Positions 35,017-43,647 of a DNA stretch of 64,000 nt are shown one piece after another. The stretch covers positions 620,001 through 684,000 of the forward strand of contig CANLLF010000001.1 in the NCBI GenBank assembly GCA_947491935.1. The letters run 5' to 3'. A model generated the notes under the pieces. The model saw nothing but the letters and a program-made list of their open reading frames with translations, was not told where the DNA came from and searched no databases. This DNA comes from an uncultured Roseicyclus sp. (GTDB taxonomy: Bacteria; Pseudomonadota; Alphaproteobacteria; Rhodobacterales; Rhodobacteraceae). The position numbers were made by a program, and so were the translations under genes. The number at the start of each line of letters is the position of its first letter. Position 1 is the first letter of the stretch.

Positions 35017-35257
35017 TCCGGCCCCGAAATCCGAATCAGCCTTCGCCGATTCGCGGGCCAAAATCGGCACACCCCGGCGCCGCCACCGTCCACGCGGCAT
35101 CCGGCCATTTTCAAAACGAAAAGATTTTGAACGGCCCGCCCTTGTTTTCCAGAAACCGGTAGGCGCGAACCCGTTTCCGACTGGCAAGTTTACAGAATTA
35201 GCCCCGATTGCTAGCCCATTAGACATCGATTTTATGACCAGTGATTGGGGACTTACG

Positions 35258-35917
35258 ATGAAACGAGTATTTGGTTTGGCGATCGGGTTCGCCATGTTTG
35301 CATTGGCAGGGACGGCTGCTCAAGCCGTCACAATCGGCTCTTTGAGCTTCGATCAGGAGGCGTTCGCGGACAGTGCCTCGATCGCGCTCACCATTGGCGG
35401 CACACGCGGCCCGGCTCAAAACCCGGCGAGCGGGGCAGATGGTGATTTCACCACGGCAACCAACCTCAACGATTCCTTTGTCGAACTCATGTTCACCGAC
35501 AATGTGCTGTTCAATGGGCCCGGCGCCGATCTGGTGATATTCAGCAACACGAACAACAACGTGATCCGCGTCAGTCTTGGCGCAGGTACAAATTTTTCGG
35601 TGGTCACAAGCGGATCGATTGGCAACTCGTTTGAATCCATTTCAGCCAGCGATCCCGGAAACCCGACGCCGTTCGGGTTTACCGCAGCACTTATCGACCT
35701 CAGCACGCTGGGGGTCGCGGACGGTGCCGAGTTCACCGATGGTATATTTCTCAGCCGCGGCGGCGTTTTCACGACGGTATGGGATGTGGCTGCCCTCAAC
35801 AGCCGCGATGTGATTACCAACCCACCCAATCCTGCAGCCGTGCCTCTTCCGGCGGCGGCGTGGATGTTGATTGCCGCCATCGGCGGATTGGCCGCACTGG
35901 GGCGCAACCGCGCCTAA
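35258..35917 (+). CDS. VPLPA-CTERM surface protein
   Basis: Exported protein of 219 residues: signal peptide MKRVFGLAIGFAMFALAGTA (cleavage near AQA), a Ser/Thr/Asn-rich beta body (SNTNNNVIRVSLGAGTNF) and a C-terminal sorting tag VPLPAAAWMLIAAIGGLAAL followed by GRNRA, i.e. motif, hydrophobic helix, basic end. It is a predicted exosortase substrate of the VPLPA-CTERM type. No exosortase is in the window. An earlier ATG at 35235 (MTSDWGLT) is possible. It lies between the ABC binding protein and permease genes. Confidence 0.88.
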   Translation: MKRVFGLAIGFAMFALAGTAAQAVTIGSLSFDQEAFADSASIALTIGGTRGPAQNPASGADGDFTTATNLNDSFVELMFTDNVLFNGPGADLVIFSNTNNNVIRVSLGAGTNFSVVTSGSIGNSFESISASDPGNPTPFGFTAALIDLSTLGVADGAEFTDGIFLSRGGVFTTVWDVAALNSRDVITNPPNPAAVPLPAAAWMLIAAIGGLAALGRNRA

Positions 35918-35940
35918 CCCCTCAGTTCGGCTTTGCCAAG

Positions 35941-35971
35941 CATGGCGTCTTGAGGCATTCAGGACGCCATG
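35941..35971 (+). promoter_or_regulatory. hairpin sequestering the permease start codon
   Basis: CATGGCGTC (35941-35949) and GACGCCATG (35963-35971) form a perfect 9-bp stem that can be extended inward by a few pairs. The 3' arm contains the ATG of the permease gene (35969), and the best ribosome binding site (CAGGA, 35960-35964) is in the loop and arm. The stem is followed by TTTACGTTTT. It may act as a terminator-like structure for the VPLPA-CTERM gene, a translational control of the permease, or both. Confidence 0.6.
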
Positions 35972-36850
35972 TTTACGTTTTGCGAAGACCCCTCCACGCT
36001 TTCCTCCCTGCCCTGGTTCGCCTGTTACCTCACGAACGGCGTCCATATGCTGTTCTATCAGTCGTTCCTGACGGTCTTTGCGCTTCTGGCCGTCGCGGCG
36101 CCGCTGTCGCTCGCCTTCGGATTTCTCGCGGCCACTGCCAGTCGCTCGCCCATCGCGCCCGCCCGCTGGTTGGGCAAGGGCTATACCTCGATGGTGCGTG
36201 GCATCCCCGACATCGTCTTCTTCCTCTTCTTCGTGCTCGTCCTCGACCAGGGCATCGAATACATCCGCCATGTCATCAATTGCCCCGATTGGGACGAACC
36301 GATCCGGCAAGGCGCGAATTTCCTGGTCTGCGACGCCGCCCGCACGCCGCAGGGCAACGCCGCGCAATGGGTGCACGAGACCTACAATTTCGGCCTCGCC
36401 GTCTTCACCTATGCCATCGTGTTCGGCGCATTTTGCGGCAATGTCCTGTTCGGGGCGATGAACGCCGTACCGCGGCCCCAGCTTGAAACCGCCGCCGCCT
36501 ACGGCATGACCCGGCGGCAGGCCTTCTGGCGCGTGCTGGTGCCGCAGATGTGGATCTACGCGCTGCCGGGTCTGTCGAATATCTGGGTCATCCTGATCAA
36601 GGCCACGCCGCTGCTGTTCCTCCTGGGGATCGAAGATATCGTCTACTGGGCCCGCGAGATCGGCGGATCGCGCAATTCCCGCTTTGCCTATCCGCACCCC
36701 GATTGGCGGTTCTGGTACTTCCTCGGGCTGCTGATCTTCTATCTGTGCTTCACCCGGGTCTCGGAGGTTGTGTTGGCGCGGGTGACCAAACGCCTGTCGC
36801 GCGGGCAGGCGACGGCGGGCGGCGAAGCCATGCGAAAGGCCGCGGCATGA
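35969..36850 (+). CDS. polar amino-acid ABC transporter permease 1
   Basis: HisM/HisQ-type permease of 293 residues: TVFALLAVAAPLSLAFGFLA, SMVRGIPDIVFFLFFVLVL, the periplasmic insert (NCPDWDEPIRQGANFLVCD), the EAA-type loop AAAYGMTRRQAFWRVLVPQM and ATPLLFLLGIEDIVYWAREI. The ATG sits at the 3' side of the hairpin. Its end overlaps the next permease as ATGA, so the two permeases are one translational unit. Confidence 0.93.
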   Translation: MFTFCEDPSTLSSLPWFACYLTNGVHMLFYQSFLTVFALLAVAAPLSLAFGFLAATASRSPIAPARWLGKGYTSMVRGIPDIVFFLFFVLVLDQGIEYIRHVINCPDWDEPIRQGANFLVCDAARTPQGNAAQWVHETYNFGLAVFTYAIVFGAFCGNVLFGAMNAVPRPQLETAAAYGMTRRQAFWRVLVPQMWIYALPGLSNIWVILIKATPLLFLLGIEDIVYWAREIGGSRNSRFAYPHPDWRFWYFLGLLIFYLCFTRVSEVVLARVTKRLSRGQATAGGEAMRKAAA

Positions 36851-37686
36851 CCTGCGCCGAAGCCTTCCAGGCCTACGCCCTGCGCGCCATCGGCATCGGC
36901 GAACGCGCCCTGCCCCAGGGCGAAATCACCGTCTGCGAGCAGGCCGTACTGATCGGGTCGGGCATGATCTGGAACGTCTATTTCCTGGTCCTTGCCCTGT
37001 CCCTGGGCTTCTTCTTCGCCGTGGGTCTGGCGCTGGCCAAGGCCTCGGACACAAGGCTGATCCGCAAACCGGCGGAATGGTTCATCTTCCTGTTCCGCGG
37101 CTCACCGCTCTTCATCCAGTTCTTCATGGCCTATGAGGCCTTCGTGATGATCCCGCGCCTCGGCTTTGAATTCGAGCTCTTCGGCATCGCAATCGAGGCC
37201 GAGACGCGCTGGTTCGCCCGCGCGTGGCTCGGGGCGCTGATCGTGCTGTTCTTCAACACCTCCGCCTATGCGGCCGAGATCTTCTACGGCGCGCTCCGCT
37301 CCATTCCCAAGGGGGATCTGGAGGCCGCCGATGCCTATGGCCTGACCGGTTGGAAGAAGTTCAAGCGCATCACCTTCCCCACCACGATGCGCCTGGCCTG
37401 GCCCGCCTATACGAACGAGGCGATCTTCATGTTCCATGCCACCGCGCTTGTGTTCTTCAGCTCGTTCCCGACGTTCCAGCAGCGCGGCGATGCGCTCTAT
37501 TACGCGTCCTATTTCGCCGACCGCACCTTCAACCCGTTCATCCCCTACCCCATCGTGGCCGCCTATTTCGTGGTCCTGACGCTGGTGATCATCACGATCT
37601 TCGGGGCCATAAACCGGCGGCTCAACCGGCACCTGCCACAAGACCAGCGCCGCCGCCTGCGATTGCGCCCGACGCTGCTCCGGTAA
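36847..37686 (+). CDS. polar amino-acid ABC transporter permease 2
   Basis: HisQ/HisM-type permease of 279 residues: MTCAEAFQAYALRAIGIGER, WNVYFLVLALSLGFFFAVGL, LFRGSPLFIQFFMAYEAF, EIFYGALRSIPKGDLEAADA (EAA loop: DAYGLTGWKKFKRITFPTTM) and three further helices. The ATG overlaps the previous stop. It pairs with permease 1 and completes the ABC transporter whose ATPase and binding protein lie upstream. Confidence 0.93.
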   Translation: MTCAEAFQAYALRAIGIGERALPQGEITVCEQAVLIGSGMIWNVYFLVLALSLGFFFAVGLALAKASDTRLIRKPAEWFIFLFRGSPLFIQFFMAYEAFVMIPRLGFEFELFGIAIEAETRWFARAWLGALIVLFFNTSAYAAEIFYGALRSIPKGDLEAADAYGLTGWKKFKRITFPTTMRLAWPAYTNEAIFMFHATALVFFSSFPTFQQRGDALYYASYFADRTFNPFIPYPIVAAYFVVLTLVIITIFGAINRRLNRHLPQDQRRRLRLRPTLLR

Positions 37687-37761
37687 CCTCCGGGAAACCT
37701 ACACTATCCGAGTCCCTCTTTTTTGGGTTAACCTACATCGTGTCTGCCGAAGGGGATCCAG

Positions 37762-38283
37762 ATGAAGACGCTCGTCGCCGCAGCCATGGTCGTGCTGTCC
37801 AGTTTTGCCGCACAGGCCACGACACTCGATTTCAACTTCAGCTTCACAAATACTGCCAATGGCGGCGGGGTCGTGACCGGCATCGTCCGAGGGCTGACCG
37901 ACAACGCGACGACGTCGGCAAGTAGCCTTGAAATCCTGTCCAACGAAGGAGGCTTTGGGGTCAGGGAATACGTGCCCTCTACGGCCGGCAATTCGTGGAC
38001 TGTCGTGAATGGCGTGATTACGAACTTCATCTTTGCCTCGCAAAGTGGGCACAGCACCTTTCCCACGGCAGATGAGTCGACCTTCGCCATTTTGTCTTCA
38101 CTTCAGGAAGTCGGCTTGTCCAACGACCCCTTCGTTGCGCTCAGAGATTCATTCGCCGCCACAGGTTTCTCTTTCACCCCGGCGGCTGCAACAGTTCCCC
38201 TGCCCGCCGGTGCCGTTCTGTTGCTGAGTGCGCTCGGAGCGGCTGCCCTCCTGCGTCGGCGTCAGCCCGGCGCTAGTACCTAA
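37762..38283 (+). CDS. VPLPA-CTERM surface protein, second copy
   Basis: Exported protein of 173 residues: signal MKTLVAAAMVVLSSFAAQA|TT, a beta-rich body (LDFNFSFTNTANGGGVVTGI, SFAATGFSFTPAA) and a C-terminal tag VPLPAGAVLLLSALGAAALL followed by RRRQPGAST. It is unlike the 35258 product in the body. A short GC-rich gap with GTTAACC separates it from permease 2. A strong hairpin overlaps its stop codon, so it is probably the end of a transcript. Confidence 0.88.
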   Translation: MKTLVAAAMVVLSSFAAQATTLDFNFSFTNTANGGGVVTGIVRGLTDNATTSASSLEILSNEGGFGVREYVPSTAGNSWTVVNGVITNFIFASQSGHSTFPTADESTFAILSSLQEVGLSNDPFVALRDSFAATGFSFTPAAATVPLPAGAVLLLSALGAAALLRRRQPGAST

Positions 38284-38309
38284 GGGACCGGGGCGCCGTC
38301 GGTCCCTTA
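38281..38309 (+). terminator. hairpin terminator at the end of the VPLPA-CTERM gene
   Basis: Perfect 10-bp stem TAAGGGACCG (38281-38290) / CGGTCCCTTA (38300-38309) with a 9-base loop GGGCGCCGT. The left arm includes the stop codon. A short pyrimidine tail (TCTTC) follows. It would separate the transporter/VPLPA-CTERM unit from the glutamine synthetase-like genes. Confidence 0.65.
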
Positions 38310-38384
38310 TCTTCGCGCTCGGCCTTGTCTTGACGTCAACATCGGCATACAGCGCGTCTCAGCTGCTCTTAACCTGTGTGCCCA

Positions 38385-39734
38385 ATGAGCGACGCCTCCC
38401 CCGCCGATTTCCTTCACGACAACCCGCAGATCAAGTCGATCCGCATGGTCGCCGCCGACCTCAACGGGCAGGCGCGCGGCAAGCGCATCGCGCGGCGTTT
38501 TGCGGGCAAGGCGATCGAGGACGGGACGAAGTTCCCCTTCTCGGTCCTGAACCTCGACATCTGGGGCGAGGATATCGATGACAGCCCGCTAGTCTTCGAG
38601 GCGGGCGACCCCGACGGTATCCTCAAACCCACCGAACGGGGTTTCGTGCCAGTGCCGTGGCTGGAGACCCCCACGGCGCTTCTGCCGATCTGGATGTTTC
38701 ACGAAGATGGCCGGCCGTTTGACGGCGATCCCCGCCATGCGTTGGCCCGCGTGGTGGAGCGCTATAGGGCGCGCGGGCTCACGCCCGTGGTCGCGACGGA
38801 GCTGGAATTTTACATCATTGATGACCGGGGAAAGGAGCTGCGCGTGCCACCCTCGCCGCGCTCAGGCATCCGCCGCCAACAGGCCGAGATCCTCGCCCTG
38901 CGGCAGCTCGACGCCTTCGACACTTTCCTGACTGCGCTCTACGATGCGTGTGAGGCGATGGACATCCCCGCCGACACGATGATTTCCGAGGCCGGGCCGG
39001 GCCAGTTCGAGATCAACATGGACCATCAGGCCGACGCGATGAAGGCCGCGGACGATGCGTGGCTCTTCAAGCTCGTCACCCGCGGCCTCGCGCGGAGCTA
39101 CGGCTTCGCCGCCAGTTTCATGGCCAAACCCTACCCGGATTATGCGGGCAACGGTTTGCACACCCACTTCTCCGTTCTGGATGCGGCCGGGCACAACATC
39201 TTCGACGATGGCGGCCCGGAGGGGTCCGAGGCGCTGCACCACGCGGTGGCCGGGTGCCTGTCCGCGATGCCGGGCTCCATGCTCGTCTTCGCGCCTCATG
39301 CCAGCAGCTATGACCGGTACGTGCCCGGCGCCCACGCGCCCACCGCCGCCGCCTGGGCCTATGAAAACCGGACTACGGCGCTCCGCATTCCCTCCGGTGC
39401 CCCCGCCGCACGCCGGATCGAACACCGCGTCGCGGGGGGTGACATCAACCCTTACCTGTTCCTCGCCGCCGTGCTCGGCGCCGCACTGGACGGCATCGAA
39501 CAAGGCAAGGCCCCACCGCCCGCTATCCGGGGCAGCGCCTATGCCGCCGACCTGCCGCAACTGCCGATCACCTGGGCCGAGGCCATCGACGCCTTCGACC
39601 AAAGCCCAGAGATCGCCCGGATCTTCCCCGAAGAGCTGCGCGCCAACTTCCTCGCCACCAAACGCCAGGAACTGCACTACATGGCCGAGCTCAGCGCCGA
39701 GGAGCAGCAGGAACTCTATCTCGACACCGTCTGA
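38385..39734 (+). CDS. glutamine synthetase family enzyme (gamma-glutamylation type), 1
   Basis: Cytosolic enzyme of 449 residues of the GS type used for gamma-glutamylamide or polyamine ligation. It shows SIRMVAADLNGQARGKRIAR, VVATELEFYIIDDRGKELRV, SEAGPGQFEINMDHQADAMK, FMAKPYPDYAGNGLHTHFSV and the Arg-rich RTTALRIPSGAPAARRIEHR, ending in GGDINPYLFLAAVL. ATP plus glutamate would be joined to an amine. The ATG at 38385 is used; a GTG three codons earlier (38376) exists. The amine is not identifiable from sequence. Confidence 0.92.
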   Translation: MSDASPADFLHDNPQIKSIRMVAADLNGQARGKRIARRFAGKAIEDGTKFPFSVLNLDIWGEDIDDSPLVFEAGDPDGILKPTERGFVPVPWLETPTALLPIWMFHEDGRPFDGDPRHALARVVERYRARGLTPVVATELEFYIIDDRGKELRVPPSPRSGIRRQQAEILALRQLDAFDTFLTALYDACEAMDIPADTMISEAGPGQFEINMDHQADAMKAADDAWLFKLVTRGLARSYGFAASFMAKPYPDYAGNGLHTHFSVLDAAGHNIFDDGGPEGSEALHHAVAGCLSAMPGSMLVFAPHASSYDRYVPGAHAPTAAAWAYENRTTALRIPSGAPAARRIEHRVAGGDINPYLFLAAVLGAALDGIEQGKAPPPAIRGSAYAADLPQLPITWAEAIDAFDQSPEIARIFPEELRANFLATKRQELHYMAELSAEEQQELYLDTV

Positions 39735-39767
39735 TCCCGCCCATTTGCCTAAAATTCTCCGCGCGCC

Positions 39768-39815
39768 TTTCCAATGGTTCCAAATACGCCCGGGGGCTTG
39801 GGGGCTGGCCCCCAA
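39768..39815 (+). repeat. intergenic GC-rich hairpin repeat, shorter copy
   Basis: TTTCCAATGGTTCCAAATAC core followed by GCCCGGGGGC and the GGGGGC-TG-GCCCCC hairpin (39800-39813). Same family as 31.8 kb. It lies in the gap between the two genes of the GS cluster, downstream of a stop codon. Confidence 0.75.
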
Positions 39816-39880
39816 TCCAACCTTGCCGCTCCCACCGACCGCCCATACCTTGGCCCCGACCCAACCAGTCGGACCCCTCC

Positions 39881-40594
39881 ATGCATCTCGGCATCCTGCA
39901 ATGCGGCCACGTGCCCGATGAAGTCGCCGCCCAAGACGGCCCATACGGCGCGCTGTTCCAAAGCCTCTTCGCCCATCGCGGCTTCGATCAGACGCTTTGG
40001 TCCGTCGTCGACAACATCTTCCCCTCCAGTCCGGCTGAGGCCGATGCCTGGCTGGTGACCGGCTCCAAGCATGGCGCCTATGAAGATCACGACTGGATCC
40101 CGCCGCTGGAACAGTTCATCCGCGAAATCCGCGACGCGAACCTTCCGCTGGTCGGCTCGTGCTTCGGGCACCAGATCATCGCGCAGACCCTGGGCGGGAA
40201 GGTGGTGAAATTCGATGGCGGCTGGTCCGTGGGGCGCACGACATACCGCGCGGGGGACCAAGAATTGACCTTGAATGCGTGGCATCAGGATCAGGTGGTC
40301 GACCTGCCCGAGGGTGCGACCGTGCATGCCTCGTCCGAGTTCTGCGCCAACGCAATTCTGGCCATCGGGCCGCGCATCCTGACCGTGCAGCCGCATCCGG
40401 AATTCGAGGATTCCGTTATCGAGACCCTGATCGAAACGCGCGGTGCAGCGGTCCCCAAAGATCGGACAGAGCGCGCCACCACCGCCCTCGGTCAAGCCAA
40501 TGACAGCCGCCTGATCGCCGATTGGCTGGCCGATGTGCTGGAGGGCGCGGACGCCACCCAGGCGCGTGACTTTTCCCGGAAGGCCAATCCATGA
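39881..40594 (+). CDS. class I glutamine amidotransferase-like hydrolase
   Basis: Protein of 237 residues of the GATase class I fold: LGILQCGHVPDEV, the nucleophile motif LVGSCFGHQIIAQTLGG (Cys), ILTVQPHPEFEDSVIETLIE (His-x-Glu) and the intermediate DAWLVTGSKHGAYEDHDW. Solo amidotransferase-like hydrolases of this kind (PuuD-like) cleave gamma-glutamyl amides. Its place between two GS-like genes fits deglutamylation of the product. The stop overlaps the second GS start by 4 nt. Confidence 0.92.
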   Translation: MHLGILQCGHVPDEVAAQDGPYGALFQSLFAHRGFDQTLWSVVDNIFPSSPAEADAWLVTGSKHGAYEDHDWIPPLEQFIREIRDANLPLVGSCFGHQIIAQTLGGKVVKFDGGWSVGRTTYRAGDQELTLNAWHQDQVVDLPEGATVHASSEFCANAILAIGPRILTVQPHPEFEDSVIETLIETRGAAVPKDRTERATTALGQANDSRLIADWLADVLEGADATQARDFSRKANP

Positions 40595-41952
40595 TCCCCG
40601 CTGATTTTGCCAAGGCCCTGCCGGAAATTGCGCGTACCTATCTCGACGGGCGCACGCTTGACGAGGTTGAATGCATCGTCTCCGACCTTGCAGGCGTGGC
40701 GCGCGGCAAGGCCATGCCAGGCGCGAAATTCGCGCGGCAAAGCCATTTCTACCTGCCCAATTCGATCTTCTTCCAAACGATTACGGGCGATTGGGCCGAT
40801 GAAGTTGCCGGCGGCTTCACCGAGCCCGACATGATCCTGACCCCGGATTGGGACACCGCCATCCCCGCCCCCTGGACGGCCGATTGGACGTTGCAGGTGA
40901 TCCACAATATCGACGATCAGGCGGGTGAACCGGTGCCGTTTGCGCCGCGCAACGTCCTCAAGCGCGTCGTCGACCTCTACAATGCGCGCGGCTGGACGCC
41001 GATCGTGGCGCCGGAAATGGAGTTTTACCTCGTCGCCCCCAACACCGATCCGGCCCGCGAGATCGAACCACCCATGGGCCGGTCCGGTCGCCGCGCCGCC
41101 GCGCGGCAGGCTTATTCCATGTCTGCCGTGGATGAATACGGGCAAGTCATTGATGATATTTACGATTTCGCCGACGCGATGGGGCTGGAAATTGACGGCA
41201 TCCTGCAAGAAGGCGGCGCTGGCCAGATCGAGCTGAACCTGCGCCACGGCGATCCGGTGCGACTGGCCGATGAGATGTTCTATTTCAAGCGCATGATCCG
41301 CGAGGCGGCGTTGAAACACGGGATGTATGCGACCTTTATGGCCAAACCCATCGCGGGAGAGCCCGGATCGGCGATGCATATCCACCACTCCGTGACCGAC
41401 ACGAAAACCGGCGCCAACATCTTCTCGGACGCCGATGGGCGGGAGACGCCCGACTTCCTGCATTTCATCGGCGGCATGCAGCGCAACCTGCCCGCCGTGA
41501 TCGCGCTTCTGGCGCCTTATGTGAATTCCTACCGCCGCTACGTCCCCGATTTTGCGGCGCCGATCAATCTCGAATGGGGGCGCGACAACCGCACGACGGG
41601 CCTGCGCGTGCCGGTCAGCGGGGCCGCCAGCCGTCGCGTGGAGAACCGCCTGCCCGGGATGGATTGCAACCCCTATCTGGGCATCGCCGCCAGCCTCGCC
41701 TGCGGCTATCTGGGCCTGATCGAGGGCAAGGAGCCGTCCGCGGAATTCACCGGAGACGCCTATGCGTCGGAATCCGGCGTACCCCGCGGGCTGGGGGACG
41801 CGCTGGGGCTTTTGGAGGCCAATCAGGGCGTGCAGCAGGTTCTGGGGGAGGAGTTCTGCCGGGTCTATTCGGCGGTCAAGCAATTGGAGTATAACGAGTT
41901 TCTTCATGTCATCAGCCCCTGGGAGCGGGAGCATCTGTTGCTGAATGTCTAG
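40591..41952 (+). CDS. glutamine synthetase family enzyme (gamma-glutamylation type), 2
   Basis: Second GS-like ligase of 453 residues, only moderately similar to the first (VECIVSDLAGVARGKAMPGA, IVAPEMEFYLVAPNTDPARE, LQEGGAGQIELNLRHGDPVR, FMAKPIAGEPGSAMHIHHSV, NRTTGLRVPVSGAASRRVEN, GMDCNPYLGIAASLACGYLG). The pair of GS paralogues around one hydrolase suggests that two different amines, or a two-step amine, are processed. It overlaps both neighbours. Confidence 0.92.
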   Translation: MIPADFAKALPEIARTYLDGRTLDEVECIVSDLAGVARGKAMPGAKFARQSHFYLPNSIFFQTITGDWADEVAGGFTEPDMILTPDWDTAIPAPWTADWTLQVIHNIDDQAGEPVPFAPRNVLKRVVDLYNARGWTPIVAPEMEFYLVAPNTDPAREIEPPMGRSGRRAAARQAYSMSAVDEYGQVIDDIYDFADAMGLEIDGILQEGGAGQIELNLRHGDPVRLADEMFYFKRMIREAALKHGMYATFMAKPIAGEPGSAMHIHHSVTDTKTGANIFSDADGRETPDFLHFIGGMQRNLPAVIALLAPYVNSYRRYVPDFAAPINLEWGRDNRTTGLRVPVSGAASRRVENRLPGMDCNPYLGIAASLACGYLGLIEGKEPSAEFTGDAYASESGVPRGLGDALGLLEANQGVQQVLGEEFCRVYSAVKQLEYNEFLHVISPWEREHLLLNV

Positions 41953-42250
41953 ACCCGCGCCCGGATCCTCCCGTTGGTGGCAAGACACCGCCCTGATCGC
42001 ATTTGGCGGGGTCTTGCTGGCGATCTGGCTGTGGGACGGCCCGATTCTTTACGCCACCTGGGTGCCGGAGGATATCCAGGCGCCCACCCGACAGGCCCCT
42101 CAAACGCTGGCCGACATGTTCGATGCGGGTTGCCTCACCCAGGAGCATCTGCGCGCCCTGGTCGAGGATGATGAGGTGGAGGTCTATTGCCTTATCGACA
42201 CGCCCGCCGACACGCCCGACGGCCCGCCCGAGCGGCGCTTGTTCCCATGA
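41945..42250 (+). CDS. small membrane-anchored protein in amine cluster
   Basis: Protein of 101 residues with one N-terminal TM segment (TALIAFGGVLLAIWLWDGPI after a basic MSRPAPGSSRWW) and an acidic cytosolic or periplasmic tail (LVEDDEVEVYCLIDTPADTP). It overlaps the GS gene by 8 nt and the oxidase gene by 4 nt, so it is co-translated with them. No family is recognised. A structural or membrane tether role is only a guess. Confidence 0.75.
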   Translation: MSRPAPGSSRWWQDTALIAFGGVLLAIWLWDGPILYATWVPEDIQAPTRQAPQTLADMFDAGCLTQEHLRALVEDDEVEVYCLIDTPADTPDGPPERRLFP

Positions 42251-43542
42251 ACCCACTTTACCGCAACGATCGCCCGGGCCACCACGCGCCGTCGTATTAC
42301 GCGGCCAGCGTCGCCGCCCCCGAGCGCCCACCCCTAACGGGGGCTATCAAGGTGGATGTGGCGGTGATCGGGGCCGGGTTCACCGGGCTTTGGGCGGCAA
42401 AAACCCTCGCCGAGGCCGGGCGCGATGTAGTGGTGCTGGATGCCCACCGCGTGGGCTTCGGCGCGTCAGGGCGCAATGGCGGGCAGGTCCATTCCGGGTT
42501 CAACATGGGCCAGCGGGCGCTGGAGGAGCGGCTGGGAGACGACCGCACCCGCGCCCTGTGGGACCTGTCGGAAGCCGCCAAGGCGCAACTGCGGCACTTC
42601 TGCGCCGCCCATCCCGAAACCGAGTACCACCCCGGCATCGCCCATGGCGAATATGACGCCCTTGACATGGCGGAGCTGCGCCTTGAGGCCGATCACATGG
42701 CCCGCCACTATGGCCACGAGATCGAGGTGATGGACAAGCAGCGCTTCGGCGATCTGGTGAAATCACCCGCTTATGTGGGCGGCATGTTGGACCCGAGCGG
42801 GGGCCACTTGCATCCGCTGGCCTATGCGTTGGCGCTGGCCCGCGCGGCAGAGACGGCGGGCGCGGTGATCCATGAACGCACCGAAGTCACCGACATCGCC
42901 CAAGGGCCGCGTCTCCACCTGGACACCCCGCGCGGGCGGGTGGAGGCGGGGCACGTGATCGTGGCGGGCAACGGGTATCTGCCCAATATGCTGCCCGAAG
43001 TGAACCGCCGGGTGATGCCAATCAATTCCTTCATCGCCGCGACGGAGCCCTTGCCCGACCGCTGGAGGGAGGTGCTGGCGCGCGATATCGCCGTCGCCGA
43101 CAGCAAGTTTGTGGTGAATTACTATCGGTTCAGCGCCGACAAACGGTTCCTGTTCGGCGGGCGCGAAAGCTATTCGATCGGGTTTCCAAGCGACATCCAG
43201 ACGGCCCTGATCGCGCGGATGGAGCGGCTGTTTCCGCAGATCGCGGGCGTGCGGATCGACCATGTCTGGGGCGGGTCGCTGGGGATCACGCCCACCCGCC
43301 TGCCCCATGTGGCGCGGATCGGGCCAAACATCCTGTCGGGCGCCGGTTTCTCCGGCCAGGGCGTGGCGCTCAGCGGAATGGCGGGCCGCGTGATGGCCGA
43401 GGCGGTGTTGGGGCAAGAGGACGGGCTGGCCACGTTCGAAACGCTCCCCGTGCCTTCTTTTCCTGGGGGAACGGCACTCCGCGCGCCGATCCTGACCCTG
43501 GCCATGACGTGGTTTGCGTTGCGCGACCGCATCGGGTTTTAG
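42247..43542 (+). CDS. FAD-dependent amine oxidoreductase (gamma-glutamylamine oxidase-like)
   Basis: Protein of 431 residues of the DAO/PuuB-like family: VDVAVIGAGFTGLWAAKTLA (GxGxxG), GRDVVVLDAHRVGFGASGRN, GGQVHSGFNMGQRALEERLG, the second motif GHVIVAGNGYLPNMLPEVN and C-terminal ILSGAGFSGQGVALSGMAGR. It would oxidise the gamma-glutamylated amine to an aldehyde. The start MNPLYRNDRPG is at the ATGA overlap. The substrate is not read from sequence, and the puu-like assignment rests on the GS neighbours. Confidence 0.9.
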   Translation: MNPLYRNDRPGHHAPSYYAASVAAPERPPLTGAIKVDVAVIGAGFTGLWAAKTLAEAGRDVVVLDAHRVGFGASGRNGGQVHSGFNMGQRALEERLGDDRTRALWDLSEAAKAQLRHFCAAHPETEYHPGIAHGEYDALDMAELRLEADHMARHYGHEIEVMDKQRFGDLVKSPAYVGGMLDPSGGHLHPLAYALALARAAETAGAVIHERTEVTDIAQGPRLHLDTPRGRVEAGHVIVAGNGYLPNMLPEVNRRVMPINSFIAATEPLPDRWREVLARDIAVADSKFVVNYYRFSADKRFLFGGRESYSIGFPSDIQTALIARMERLFPQIAGVRIDHVWGGSLGITPTRLPHVARIGPNILSGAGFSGQGVALSGMAGRVMAEAVLGQEDGLATFETLPVPSFPGGTALRAPILTLAMTWFALRDRIGF

Positions 43543-43647
43543 GCAGAATTCCGTCCATGACGCCACGTCGCCGCCTTGCGGCTTTTCCCGCACATCCCAT
43601 TTACACTATAAGCGAATCGAAAACTCATATTTCAAAAAGGTGAATGT

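Noticed and set aside
43543-43647. tRNA or small RNA upstream of the DegT gene
   Set aside because: The AT-rich gap shows no cloverleaf or conserved RNA motif; it is more likely a promoter region.
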